A stretch of 64,000 nt of DNA, from positions 310,001-374,000 of the forward strand of contig VZSF01004760.1 of assembly GCA_013398295.1 (NCBI GenBank), given 5' to 3'. Made by a program: the position numbers and the translations under genes. Below the pieces are notes generated by a model, which had not been told where the DNA came from, ran no database searches, and saw only the letters and a program-made list of their open reading frames with translations. Of this stretch, positions 11,008 through 23,116 are shown piece after piece; position 1 is the first letter of the stretch, and each line of letters starts with the position of its first letter. Source of the DNA: Chionis minor (Eukaryota; Chordata; Aves; Charadriiformes; Chionididae).

Positions 11008-14000
11008 CTAGAAAGACAGTCAATAGTGAGGTATAAATCTCACCAGCAAAACACATCCCAGGAATATATCAGTGTGGTCCTGTACAAAGGGTTTTGATGC
11101 CAAAATGCACCAGCGTTCTTTAAATGAATATGCTAGCTACACTGAGGTTTAGGAATCCCTTCAATTAGCATCTTTTGGGGACTGTAGCATCAATTTCATT
11201 CCTCCCTGGAGGTCTGAGCTCAAGTTCTGCTGTTCCCAACATTTAATAAAGAGTAACAGTAGACCAAGCCTAAAAGCTCAGCTGTAGCTGCTTGGTGCCC
11301 ATCAGCTTCCTTCTGCAAGCGCATGCTCTAGTCCGTTTAGGGTTACTCCACACCACACGTGTAAATTGAATTTTCCCAGCAGTGGTGTGGGTTAGGGCAT
11401 ACACAACTAAACGCTGGGAAGGCAGCGCTCATGCACAACAAACGTGAGACTTCCCACCAGTTGGGAGATCTGCACCATAATTCATTAACTTACTGATCTG
11501 TTCATCAGCTTTTTATAGATCAAAGGAATACACAGCAAAAGCTGCAAAGTTATATAAACAGTGTCGCAAGCCTGGCAAAAACAAGTGATGATAATCATTG
11601 CTGGAAAATGCAGAATGAGTTGCTATGCATGTTTGTACCTAATACCGACAAGTACAAGTTTTAAAAAATGTAAATCCTCCTTCACTGATCTGTCAAGAAC
11701 TCCGCCCAGGGCTCTGGGTTCTCCCTGCTGCTAGAGTCGATCAGAAAACATCACTGAAAAACAGAAATGGAATTTCATGAAAATAATTGTGTTTTTCCTC
11801 CACCCTCCCCTTTTTCAACCAGTTCTCCTTGCAGCAGGTGCAAGAAGCACCAGTCGCTAGCGCAGGATAATGGGCACGGCTTTCTGTATCCCATCCAGCT
11901 CCTTCTTGATTTCAAGCATATCTAATGCCATCAAGAGATGGAAAAGAAACTACACTTCTGCTTAGGTAACACTGTCAGGTAAAAACCTTTTAGCAAGCCC
12001 TGAAGTTACAGAAATCCAGAGGAAGTAGTTTTAACGTTTCTTGTCTTCAAAGGCTTTACATAGTGCCTAGGGTTGTTAAGTGTAGGTAGTACTGAATACG
12101 ATGTCGGAGCACTTACATTTATTATCATTTGAACTATTTTCAGAGGCAATGCTTATATCAATCTGGAGAGCTGGACGCTCAGCTTCACACACTCCTTTTG
12201 CAGCATCAGGGGAAGGGCTGACTGCTAGGTCTTTCTTGACTGGTAGATCCCCACGTGTGAACCAGGTAAGCCGACTTATCTGATGGCATGAAGAGTGGTG
12301 TTAAAGAAAACCGCTTTCATGGTTGTTTAAAGGACTACCTTAGCAGTAGTAGCCTGCAGAGAGAATACTTAGAGGGGCTGAAATCTGTTCTCCCGCTCTG
12401 CTGGAGCAGGTGAACAGCAAAGTGCTCAGCTGGTAATGACAGAAGCGATGGCTACCACCGGCGTGTTGGGTTTAGTTTTGTCTGGAACACGGTAGCTGTT
12501 TGTACAGATGGCATTCTTCACTCTTTGTTACTGAGGAGGAGACATTTCTGCACGGGACCGTCACGGCATGCAGACTGAGAGCGAGTCAGTGAAGGCAGCA
12601 AAAGAATGGAAATTGTGGCCAGGGAGGAATGATTCAAAGAACCGGGATTGCTGAGAGAGGAGAAGACAGGTGGGAGATACGATAAATTTTCTTCAAATAC
12701 GTAAGAGACTCATTAAAGTGGAATGTTCTCAATATCAGCGATAGGGCGGACAGAAAGGGATGAGCACAACATGAAGCTGGAAAGATTCAGGTTGCAGATG
12801 AGGGAAAACTACTGCCGCAAAGGGCAGGTGAGCTCTCAAATGGATCACACACCTCCCTGGGCATTCTCCCTCTCTGGAGACTTTTAAGAATAAGTTCACT
12901 AGGTCTTTGAGAAATACATCAGGTTAGTCCTATCTCGAAGCACGAGGATACGTTGGTTGTATGATTTCTGAAGGTCCCTTCTGGCCCTTCTTTCTGCTAT
13001 TAACGTTTCTCTGTAGCCTCAGCATATCTATTGAAAATAGTCAAACTGGCACAAACCTGTTCCAGAGGAAGTGTGCTCTCTGCCCTTGATTTCTCTTTTC
13101 TGCGAGTAAAAATGGTTCCTCACTAAATTAGTAAAAGAGTTGATAAAGATGACCCAGAAGCTGGAAATTCTTGGAAAATAGAGGGAAAAAGCTAATTTGT
13201 CATGGATTAAACACACATATTTGAACTTAAGAACAGCTCTTTGTCTCATCTACTGTTGACCAGTTTCCAGGGTGGGACTCTGGATTTATGGGACCAAAAT
13301 CTTAAATGGCAGCGGGGTGCTGGAGCAGAGGAGGGACTGCTGTTACAGGTTATTGCAAGTGTGATCATAAATAAAGAATGAATGGAAACTTCCATTTCCA
13401 GATTATTTATCCCCACGTTAGCCCCGTGGATGTAGTGTGGGGGCATCCTGGAAACCATTTACAAAGAACAAAAGAAATGTGAAGGGGTGACGCACCATTT
13501 CTTCCGAGGGGGGTTCTGTGAGCATGCTCACGACCAGCACAGTGAGCGTGGAGATGGCAGCCAGGACCATGGAGAAGTAGAGATAGTGCATGTACTTCAC
13601 CACGCCTGGTCGGAGGTCGGTCTCGCCGCACTGGGGCTCTGGGTAGATGAAGTCCAGCACCAGCCGAATGACGCCCAGCAGCAGCCCGATCACCAGGCCC
13701 CAGAACGCGCCCTAGGAAAGAAAGAGTACTCCTTATTGGATCAAACAGTACGCATCCACCCAGGATCCAGGTCTACACCTACATTCTCAGGCTACAAGCT
13801 GGCCAGGCTTTCTCCTTGCTGTTTTTTTGTTGGGCAGCTTTTCCTCCCTTTTCTGCTCTTGCTAGCTAGGTCTGCCAGCGCTGTTACTGCAGCCTGGTGC
13901 CTCTCCTCTGTGCGGTCAAGTGGGTCATTAGTTTTGGTATGGAGGGGAAGGATAACATCTTAGCCAGAATACCTTGAAGAGTGATATTTGTATCCTAATG

Positions 14001-17000
14001 GTTGCCTTAGCCCTGAGGGGGGCTGACAGATGCTCTCTGCATAACCAAAGCCTGGTTTGGGAAGACTTTACCCTTTACTCAGCACCAGACTTTGTGGAGA
14101 AACTAGAGGTTTAGGACTCCTGGTGCCAGTTGGTCTGGCTCCTTCACTCTCTGGGCTCACTGTGCCTTCTCTAGCCCCCCTGATGCAGATAATGCAAGTC
14201 CATGTAATAAACAAGCTGATGGCTAATAAGCCCCTGACGAGCTTCAAGATTTGTGAAGGACACCCTGCAACGGAGTGACGCAGTCACCTCACTCCTGCTG
14301 AAATGCCAGTGGAGGCTTTGTAAAACAGCAGGAATTGCTCCCTCCTGTGTGGGTGGTGGTTACTTGGGTTGTGCAGAGGTCTGGGTACATTCATTCTCCC
14401 AAACGCTGCAAGAGGCGGCAGAACAGCAGCCTGGGGTGGTGCTTTGCACTGCAGGACTCTCATGAGGACAGCGAGGCCGTGGAGGTGACTGCGCTGAGCA
14501 CAGTGGAGCTGTTACCTTTTCATTTGCTCTTTTCCAGAAGCAACCCAGTATAAACACCATTGCCACGGGGGGCTGCAGGTAGGAGCTGATCGACTGGATG
14601 TAAATGAAGAGCTGCCCTCCCTGGCCAGCCTGTACCAGTGGGATCCACAGGATGGAGACCACAGTGAGCAGCAGCACAAAGACCCTGTGCAAGAATAAGA
14701 TGGTTTTACTGTTAGTTCAGACCGTTCTTTTCCAATTGCTCAGCTTGCAAGACTCTGATTGAGATGTCTCATAACCATAAGGCCTCCACTCCAGTCCTCC
14801 ACCAAACCTGTGCAATATGAAGGGGCTGCAGCTGTGCAGGGGCAGCAGACTGCGAGGGGTGCAGAGATGTGTCTCTAATGGTCAGGCTCTGATAGAATGC
14901 ACAGGTCCTAGTTCTCCGTACCTGCCAACGATCATGAGTTCCCACTCAGAGCAACGAGGACGGAAGTGTTTCCAAAGGTCCATGGTGAAAATGGTGCTGG
15001 CACTATTAAAGATGGAAGTCAGGGAGGACATGAGAGCTGCTATCATCACTGACATCATCAGGCCCCTGAGTCCTGGAAACAGGAGAAGCACAGCTGCTCT
15101 GAGGAATCCCCAATAACCCCACTACAGGATGTCCTTCAATTCTTCTTTGAACTAGAACAGACTTTAAAAAGTGGGTTTAGGCCAATTTTAAAATGGCAGC
15201 GATAAGGAGGTGTTAGCAGTTGATTCTCATTGTTAAGCATCTGTGCTTTATCTTTTATTCAAATTTGACTGAATTAGACCTCTGGATACTGGATCATCAC
15301 CCTTCTTTCCTGTTGAATGCTCACCCTTGCCACTGTCTCACCAAGCCCAACATAAACCCCACTGAAATGACAGTTGCAGGGTATTTTTCTCTCTGAACTT
15401 CTCCCACAGATACCTTTCGGCCGGTGCGTACCGTACCCATGAGTGCCAGCACCGTTACCGAGCTCCTTACCTACAGGCAGAAGTTCTATGACCAGCTTAG
15501 GATAAGCAATATCGGAACAGCCAGATGGGTTGCCACAGATTTTTCGGCAAATTTCTGCATCAGCACAAGCCACCAGATCTAGAATAAGCAAGGGGGAGTG
15601 AGAGGCAGTATTCCGTAGCCACAATAAAGCATTATATCTAAACAAGTTAGTCTACTGAATGTTGTAAACCGCTTTCCAGTTGAAATACTGGAAAGCTTGT
15701 AAAGCTTCCAGCAAATGACAGGGGACTATCCCGACACAGCGAGGTAAAGGCAGCATTGAGCTTCCCCATTTTCTCTTTTTTTCTTTCCACACAAAAGATA
15801 CAATCCGTATAGGTAGTTCACCTGCCCTGCATGTCTAATTCTTCTCTAGGAATGTTGCTCACTTGAGGACTAAGGCTATCCACCCACACGTAACTCAGCT
15901 CCTGACGGACAGCCACATCCACACATTCCCACCTGGTGAGCGGTTTACAACATTCGAGGTGGTACGTTAGGATTTCTCCGAGTGCCTCAAGCTTAAATTG
16001 TAGGAGGAGTAACAGGTTGGGTGCAGGAGGGCTCTAACTGCACGATGCAGATGCAGAGCAGCTGCAGGTAGCAAGCTCGGGGGAGATCAGCCCCAGTGTT
16101 TGGGAAGGGGTGACAGCCAACTGCTCCAGCACGTGGCGCAGCACGTTGTGCAGTATGTGCCTGGGGTCTGCTGTAGGAGGATGCACATTCTTCCGCTTAT
16201 AACTAGAAGTAAGTTTCTTCATACTTTGGGCATTTGATGCGTTGCAACCTTTTAACTTACTCAGTAAAGGCTGTTCCAGCTCCAGAGAGTAGGCACAACC
16301 AGTAGTGATAAATAGAAGGAACAGATCTCTCCTTCAGCACTTACCTGGGAAGAGGATCCGACTGATCATGCCCGGCATTACCATCATAAAGAGGGGCAAA
16401 ATTTTCAAGTAGGAGGTCATCAAGGAGCCTCCTTTGGCATGAGAAAGGTTTTTGGCAGCAAGGGACCTCTGAACGATGACCTAGAAATTAAGAAATATGT
16501 TTGGTCCCCTGTCAGCAGAGAGGAGCTAAGCGTGGATGATGTGATACCAATTGCATTCATGTGTGTATTTTATCCTTGTGTCATCAAGCCTGAGCCTTGC
16601 TTCTGCAGAACACCGTGCTGCATAATCTGTTCCTTAACTAATCATACTCAGGCTTAGAATTTTCTTTTCTTCTTTTGTTGGGCACTTCCCTGAGCTGATG
16701 GCTAAGCCTGGCCAGGTCAGCAGCTCTCCTGGCAAAGTAGGACAGAGTCTGAAATGAGCAAAACGAGTTAGACAAGAGAGTACTACAGGAACATCAGGGG
16801 GTTGCTTAGGGCTCCAGTCTTGCTGGCTCTGGAGTTGTCACTAGGAGAGATGGTAGTCAGAGCTCTGGAAAGTTGAAAGACTGAATTCACAGGTGGGTCA
16901 CAAGAAGTGAAAGGCTTAAGTTAAAAAAAAGAAAACCAAAACCAAAACAAACCCAGACCCATCTTTATAGAGTGTGATTAACTCGCAAACAAATTCTAAC

Positions 17001-20000
17001 CCCTTCTCACATTGAAATGATTCCCAAAATTTAGTTGTTCGTATTGACTTTTGCATCTTTAGGATTTAAACCATCGGATTTTACTAAATTCCCATCAGAT
17101 ATAATAAACCAGTCCAGAATGTGTTGCAAATCCTAGGTCTGTAATCAGATCCAAACAATCTATAGCATGTTCTTGAAACCAAAGACAGAAAGAAGCAGTA
17201 ACCCACCTGATCTGTACACCAGTACCACAGGGAGGGGATGGTCATTCCCACCAAAACTCCTGGCCAGGGAAGGTCAGAGTTAACAGGGTCTCGGAAAATG
17301 TGAAAAGCATCTTCTCTTGGCAAGCCACAGCTACTGTTTTCCTTGCGAGCGCTGGGAATGGCATCAAAGTATTTTGTCTGCAAACCTTCAAGACCGCCAA
17401 CTTCAACAAAGCCTAAAATAGGTCATGAGAAGCAGTTATCACATCTTCCCGGGACAGCACTCCGATTTCCAGTTGCTGTAGTTTGCTATGGGTGATCCTC
17501 CACAAGTATTCTTTAAAAAGCAGAAGCTATTGACATTAGGCTGGGGAATGGCATAACACTAAAACTGCTGGCCGGAGAAGGTGCTTGTTCACCTATAATA
17601 CTGCTTCAGAACTTATTTCTTTAGAGGTTTTTCAGGGAATACCTGTGCATTTTTACCACATAAAGAACTACTGTAAGGTTTATTTGTATAAGCATGTATT
17701 CAAAGAGGAGAATATATAGAAAGCAGTTCCCAGAACATCACTTGAGTAGTCAGTTGTGATGATCCAGCTTGTCTGTAGTACTTGGTAAAGCTTCTATCAT
17801 GATTTTAGTAATAAAACCCCAGGGAAACACTCACTGAAGACCATGAGAGTCACAGCCCCGATCAGCATGATGAGAGTTTGCAGAGCATCTGTGTATATCA
17901 CAGCTGCCAGGCCACCTAAGGGAGCAGAGAAACAGCAAACTGTGGGAAACTGGGCTTGTTCTGTCACAGCATCTCACACTTTGCAGAAGTTTTTGACAAG
18001 CAGCATCAGGCGAGCCCCACGCCTGGCAGGCTGGCGTGCTCCGACTGCCTTGGGGGGCAGTTCAGCCAATTCCTGTGCATGACACTTTGGCTGAAATTTC
18101 TCATGTTTTGAATCATAATGAGTCACCATTTTATGACTAAAAAGCCAAAGTCCAGTATAAGTACTTCTACGGGAAATAGATGGAAAAGCTCCAAAACAAA
18201 GCCCAAGCTGAATAAAGAGGAGAAGAAAAAAAAAAAGGCGGGGGGGGGGAATCTTTATAAGCAACATCACTCGGGGTGAGCACTGAGAAAGGAGCAACCT
18301 TTATTTGTTTGGGATTTGCTGCTTGCTCCGTGCATGGCTTTTTTCCATTTGGCCACGCATAAACTCGGAAAGGGCACCCAAGATTGACAATGCTTTCCGC
18401 ATTACATGGCTCATTGTTATGTAAATCACTCATACCTCCAAAAAGCCCAGAGGAAAAAAGTATTGTGCAAATGCCTCAAGCGTAGCTTCTCCTTAAAGCA
18501 GAAGTGTCATGCATCCATACCTGGTATGGCCTTATACGGGGTATTAATTTACTCTTACCTGGTAATTTTTTCTTAACAGGCGAGTTGTCAGTTGGTTCCC
18601 CCCGCCCGCCCTCACCCATACTCCTGGCAAAACCAGGCAGTATGGGAAACGCAGGACTCCTGTCCTGGGCATGCGGATGCACAGTGCATTGCATGAACAC
18701 GCTCAGCTCACGAAGCAGGATCTGTGGTATGATCCGAAACTCAGCCACGTACCCGCAACAGTGTAAACGGCTGTGATTGCCAGCAAGCCCACCACAGCGA
18801 TGTAGAGGTCCCAGTGTAAGGCTTGCTGAATGAAGAGGGCCCCAGCATACATATCGACCTAGAGAAAAAGATAGTTATCGTGGTTGCAATGATATTACTG
18901 AGCCCCTCAAAGCTCGTAGTGCCAGCCAGCGTGAACGTTTAGCTGACCAAGCTGTCTCCTTTAGTGGGACCAGTCTGGTTTTTAACTGCTTCTGACTCCC
19001 CAGCTCCCCACAGCGTCATCTCCACGTGGCACATCCCTCCGCAGCCGCAGCTTCTGCCTCCCATGCACTAGGAGCAGGCTCAGTTCAGCGTTTAGACAGT
19101 TTATTAGTATTGGTCATGGGGGGAACAGGGAGGGCGATGGTGGAGCTGTGCCGAGAGAGGGAGAGCACGCACAGCGCTCCGTGAAAAAGGCATTTGGTGG
19201 GGTGAGCTTATCTTTTTCCCAGAGCCCCTGCGAGCGGGGTGGGAAGAGCTGTGCCGGGGGACCAGAGCACCTGCAGTGCAAACCTCCCTGGGTGCCTCGG
19301 CCCGCCGCCAGCCCCGGCACTGGTTTGCCATCATGCAAATTCCTCCCTGCTGACACGGTGACAGCGAGATAATAAGGAAGAGTGTCCTTGGGGCTGGGAC
19401 CCAGCCCCAACCAACTGGCTCTGCAGCTATGTGAAAATGCTGCATTTTAGGAGAGTTTTAGGATAGGCAAATGACAGACAAGCTATAAAAGCAGCTGAAC
19501 AATCCGTTCTCTCTCAGGAATTGTATTATCAGAGATTTGCATCAAACGGTTAGTTTTTTCTAGAGGAGAAACAGAGCCTAGCTCCTTGGTGCCACCTGAA
19601 TGCCATGACTAGCATCCATTTCAGAGGGGACGCAGGCAGGCGTGTGTCAGACAGCGCATCCCACTTTGGCCCCATACATACAAGAAAAACACCAGCAGCA
19701 GGGACTTGTCTGATTTCACAGATTCACGCACTGCTGCATGGTTAATTAACAGCTAGCGAGGTGTTGCGCAAGGGTTGATTTAGTTATTTATTCAAGGCAC
19801 TACACCAAACAGGTGCAATAAATCACTAAACTCCTTTCACCTAAACACATACCAACTCCTACGCTCTTATTCATCCTGCACATCCAGAGTTTGGTGTCTG
19901 CACAGGCAATAAATATGCAAAGGGAAGAAACTGGGTAAGCTGCCAGATGTATAAAATCTAACAACAAATGCATGCACGCTCACAACTCAACTTTTCAATG

Positions 20001-23000
20001 AGCTATTGCCGAGGATATTGACACCTAGCTTTCCCTCCTACTGTAGCAAGTGTTCAGATCCTTCATGGGAAAAAAAAAAGAAGTTATTCTTTTTGTGCAG
20101 GTTCTCAAAACAACTCTAGTCTATCTTCCTCAGATACTTTGATAATACACCCTTTTCTGCTAATACAGGCAATGGCCAGTAATTGCATTTTCGAATGCCT
20201 CACTGATCAGCATGCGTTTCCAAAGTGAATTTGATTTCACGTTTTTTTCTACTTACTGATATTTTGGTGAAGATATAGATGAACAAGTAGAGAATCGCCA
20301 GGAACATCTGAATTCTTTTGCCTCCGAAGCGTTTTTGCAAGTACTCAGGCATGGTAGTTACCTACCAAGAGACATACCGTCAGAGAAGGTGGTACGCCGT
20401 CGCTCCTGCCACTTGCAGAGGGCTCACCCACAGAGCCAGTGTGGGTGGCTTGCACTGGTAGAGGACCAGAAGAACCCTGCCAGTTGCGCTGTGCTGGTAT
20501 TTGGTTCTCAGCTGCCTACTTAAGCCAGCATAACAGCTCAGCAAGCACTGACTTCGCTATAATGCTTGACATAAGGCTCACAATCAACTGTGCTCCACTG
20601 CCAGGGGTAGCAGAGCAGTCTGATCCCCACACCCAAACCCCCAGTGCTGTTCCCAGGCAGCAGCTCTTGTCCCCTTTAGCCCAGGCCACCAGAGCAGGGC
20701 GCACCGTGCCCTGCCTTTCCAGCAGATGCACAAGTGCAGCAGGAGATGGTTAAGCCCATGAGCCAAACAGGTGGTTTAAATGCCAGCAAATCATGGAGGG
20801 ACACAACGTCCCATCTACTTACTCCTGCTGCTATGTAAATTGGAAGGAATAGCCAGGCCAGCACCAAAACACAAAACATCCCCTGCAAAGCAAATGGAAA
20901 GGAAGGTCAGCGATGCTGGTCAAGGCTGTGATCGGGTGGATCACTGGGGACATGGGGACTGGGTTGTCACTCGGAAGCCTCCAACCCCCAGCAGCTGGTG
21001 GTGACTTCTAGCTCCTGCAGCAGGAGTCTGAGCCTCTGGATCTGCCAGACCTACGCCCTTGTGGGGCGACTCTTTGGTGTTGGAGTTGCCCTGGCCAGCA
21101 CAGAGGTGGCTACAGAGCCGCCGTGCCACACTCACGTTCCACTCATAGGCTGTTGCGGCAATTCCCGAGGCAGCTCCTGATCCAGCCAGGCCGATGAAGT
21201 GGCCACTTCCAACGTTGCTGGCAAAGAGGGATGCACCCACCTGGAGAAAAGTAGGAAATCAGATCTGGCACAGAGCATTGTTCTCGGCCTTACGATAACA
21301 CAGTAATGCTGTTCCCCCCACCCATGACTACAGAGGTCATGAAATTCTTGTCTCCCTCTGCCGCCTTCTTTTGCCTACGTGTTCCATGGGTCTGGCATCT
21401 CTGTCCAGCTGCTTTCATAATTCGCTGCCTGTCACTCATTTGTGGGCATGTTTAGGACCATCCTGCTTCCAAAACAGTGTCTAGTGTCTTGTGGGGGAGC
21501 AGGGCAGAAGGTGAAGGTAACAAGTAGAAATATCAGGTCATCAGGTTCTTGTATTAGTACATACTATTACGTACTGACTCGCCAGCCCAGCCCAAATGAA
21601 ACACCCCACCTAGCAGCGTGGCTCAACAGAAAGCTACATCCATGATGGGGACCACCCAGTTAATGCTGGAAATCTCCAGATCAAAGCATGCAGAGCCAGA
21701 CAGGGTTTGCAGGCTGGCAGGCTGGCTCTCGCAGGGGCTGGGGCAGGTGCCATATAGCACCTCTGCTTCCCCAGTTTCAAACATGGGAAAAAAAGCCAGT
21801 ATTGTAACCGGGACTTTGCAAAACATGGAAGTAATTTTTTTTTCCTGTTTGGAGAAATAAGTTCTGCTTGGACAGAAGTGTTTTTCAGTCGTGCTGTAGC
21901 CTAGGGGCATAAGCAGTGTGATGACAAAGATACTTACAGGCCACCAAACCATTTGCCCTCCAGCCAGAAAGTAGCCTTTTACAGTGCTGCGCTGCGTCTT
22001 CCACATAGACTGGGAAAGCAGAAAAGCAGAACGCAGGTTTTAGCAAGCATTTCAGTTGCTGCTCAGAGTATCACCAACGATTTCCCCAGCTGGAGATGGT
22101 TCTGTTATCAGATGAAAGCGCAGGGTTTCTGGAAGGACCCGCAGTTGCTGCTGGGAAATCCTGGGGGACAAGAAAGCAGCAGACAAAGGAGGGGACCGGC
22201 CAATGCACTAAGCCCCATGGAAAGTTTTCTATCATCTCAGCATCCTGATTAAGTGTTTTCTGTAATAAGCAAACTAAGTCACTCCAAATCCGCACGGAAG
22301 ACATGCAGTTTTGGACAAGAACTGTGGACATCCCTAGTTATTAGGTGCAGCCAGGAGAAATGCTTGGCATCGCACGTATTACTTATTGACTCCTGTTCTT
22401 CAGAGATTTCAGATAGTTTCATGCAACACCTTGAGAGTTATGCACCGCATTTGAAGGGAGCGACTATTAATCTCTGCCTTATGACAGCCAGATTGTGTGT
22501 AATTCTGCACAATTACAAAAGCTGTGCCAGAATGATGTCCTTCTGCCTCAATTATATACAAACACTATTTTTAATTTAAGGAATCTGCTGTCAAGACCAC
22601 TGCAGACAAGCACAGGTGATTTATAGGACAGCAATTCCTTCCTGGATGAACAAAACATTATTATTAGCAATACTTGGTACTTAGACGACCTCTTCTTTAC
22701 AAGGGTTCTCAAAACCTTGGCAAACACTAGAGCTGAACAGCTCACCTCTGGACCATTGAGGACACTTCCCCAGGATGAAGTGAGGAAAAGGACCTGTAAA
22801 CTCTTTCTTTCCGCTTGTTCAGTTGAATCCAGTGAAGTGCGGCCAGATTTGAGCCAAAATAAAATAATTTGAGGCCCAACCAGCCATATTTTTCAGTGTA
22901 ACAGGGCACATACAAAAGCTTTTAGCGGTATCTGCTTACCCACAGCCCAACCGCGAGGACAAATACAAAGTACAGCACGAGAACAGCAATGTCTATGGGT

Positions 23001-23071
23001 TCCAGCGTCTTCTGGGGAAACACATCCCACGGTGGGGTCACCGAGGATGGAGTGCTGCTGGTGGTCTCCAT
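10787..23071 (-). CDS. SLC5A11: SLC5A11 sodium/myo-inositol cotransporter (SMIT2/SGLT6), complete
   Basis: Fifteen coding exons with consistent phases give 676 residues, the usual SLC5A11 length. The ATG at 23071-23069 has a strong context (A at -3, G at +4) and an in-frame stop three codons upstream. The protein is a plasma-membrane LeuT-fold Na+/solute symporter. Visible SGLT features are the GSGH motif with H82, E101, a probable sequon N246-S-S, the WYWCTDQ motif (W283-Y284-W285), K315, Q451 in GQLFIYIQ, and a final membrane segment ending WAYFA. Subtype rests on SLC5A11-specific stretches such as [14 protein letters not shown] in exon 8, [14 protein letters not shown] in exon 10 and the SISSYLQPP tail of exon 12. 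Family knowledge: it carries myo-inositol and other polyols with glucose-related binding. No frameshift or lost key residue was found. It is convergent with ARHGAP17, as in human. Confidence 0.97.
12117..12279 (-). CDS. SLC5A11: SLC5A11 coding exon 14 (cytoplasmic linker)
   Basis: Residues 550-604. Begins [16 protein letters not shown], matching the family's LTWFTR motif, then a low-complexity Ser/Asp/Asn-rich cytoplasmic linker that is the least conserved part of SLC5 proteins. The acceptor is ccatcag and the donor gtaagtgc. Confidence 0.9.
12640..13005 (+). mobile_element. old, diverged CR1 LINE fragment
   Basis: Intron 13 of SLC5A11 holds sequence laid out like a CR1 3' end on the + strand: a gggatgag...gattcaggttg segment, 'ctctggagacttttaagaa', and near the end 'gaaggtcccttctggccc', each close to known CR1 phrases. 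The terminal octamer repeat is lost and divergence is high, so this is an ancient copy antisense to the gene. Confidence 0.6.
13496..13711 (-). CDS. SLC5A11: SLC5A11 coding exon 13
   Basis: 72 codons, residues 478-549: [20 protein letters not shown] and a second helix ([13 protein letters not shown]), ending LTEPPSEEM. Donor gtgcgt. Confidence 0.95.
14516..14684 (-). CDS. SLC5A11: SLC5A11 coding exon 12
   Basis: Residues 421-477. Includes [17 protein letters not shown] with Q451, the family signature and sugar-contact glutamine, and FWKRANEK. Confidence 0.96.
14922..15072 (-). CDS. SLC5A11: SLC5A11 coding exon 11
   Basis: [20 protein letters not shown], the helix lining the Na2 sodium site with its Ser/Thr pair, then [13 protein letters not shown] and a cytoplasmic loop ending MIVGR. 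Confidence 0.96.
15471..15578 (-). CDS. SLC5A11: SLC5A11 coding exon 10
   Basis: A Cys-rich extracellular loop ([20 protein letters not shown]), probably disulphide-linked, then the start of the next helix ([11 protein letters not shown]). Confidence 0.95.
16345..16480 (-). CDS. SLC5A11: SLC5A11 coding exon 9
   Basis: Residues 290-335: [18 protein letters not shown], then SYLKILPLF with K315 (the SGLT1 K321 position) and [11 protein letters not shown]. Donor gtaagt. Confidence 0.95.
17207..17412 (-). CDS. SLC5A11: SLC5A11 coding exon 8
   Basis: Residues 221-289. Holds the large extracellular loop with sequon N246-S-S and the [14 protein letters not shown] stretch, and ends SLWYWCTDQ, which supplies the sugar-binding Tyr-Trp pair (Y284, W285). 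Confidence 0.97.
17835..17915 (-). CDS. SLC5A11: SLC5A11 coding exon 7
   Basis: Residues 194-221: [20 protein letters not shown], the conserved helix carrying the YTDALQ motif. Phase 1 in and out. Confidence 0.95.
18235..18251 (+). repeat. G-tract/purine-rich low-complexity run
   Basis: An A-rich run followed by about ten G, in SLC5A11 intron 6. Confidence 0.7.
18753..18858 (-). CDS. SLC5A11: SLC5A11 coding exon 6
   Basis: Residues 159-194 starting [12 protein letters not shown], with a membrane helix ending TAVYTVAG. Leaves one base to the next exon. Confidence 0.95.
20257..20361 (-). CDS. SLC5A11: SLC5A11 coding exon 5
   Basis: Residues 124-158: [14 protein letters not shown], then a membrane helix ending FTKIS. 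Typical of the SGLT intracellular loop. Confidence 0.95.
20823..20882 (-). CDS. SLC5A11: SLC5A11 coding exon 4
   Basis: 20 codons, residues 104-123, a single membrane helix ([16 protein letters not shown]). Donor gtaagt. Confidence 0.94.
21136..21240 (-). CDS. SLC5A11: SLC5A11 coding exon 3
   Basis: Residues 69-103. Begins [15 protein letters not shown], the first part of the unwound LeuT-fold helix near the sugar and sodium sites, with H82 and E101 at the positions of SGLT1 H83 and E102. Confidence 0.96.
21938..22009 (-). CDS. SLC5A11: SLC5A11 coding exon 2
   Basis: 24 codons, residues 45-68, containing [16 protein letters not shown], the conserved SGLT loop into the second core helix. Donor gtaagt. 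Confidence 0.95.
22940..23071 (-). CDS. SLC5A11: SLC5A11 coding exon 1
   Basis: Residues 1-44: a Ser/Thr/Pro-rich N-terminus, then [12 protein letters not shown] and the first membrane helix. Donor gtaagc. The exon continues to 23116 as 5' UTR, where an acceptor (tttttcacag) shows there is an upstream noncoding exon. Confidence 0.95.
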
Positions 23072-23116
23072 GGTTTCTTAGGCAGGCCGAGTGCTTCTTT
23101 ATCTTGATGCATATAT

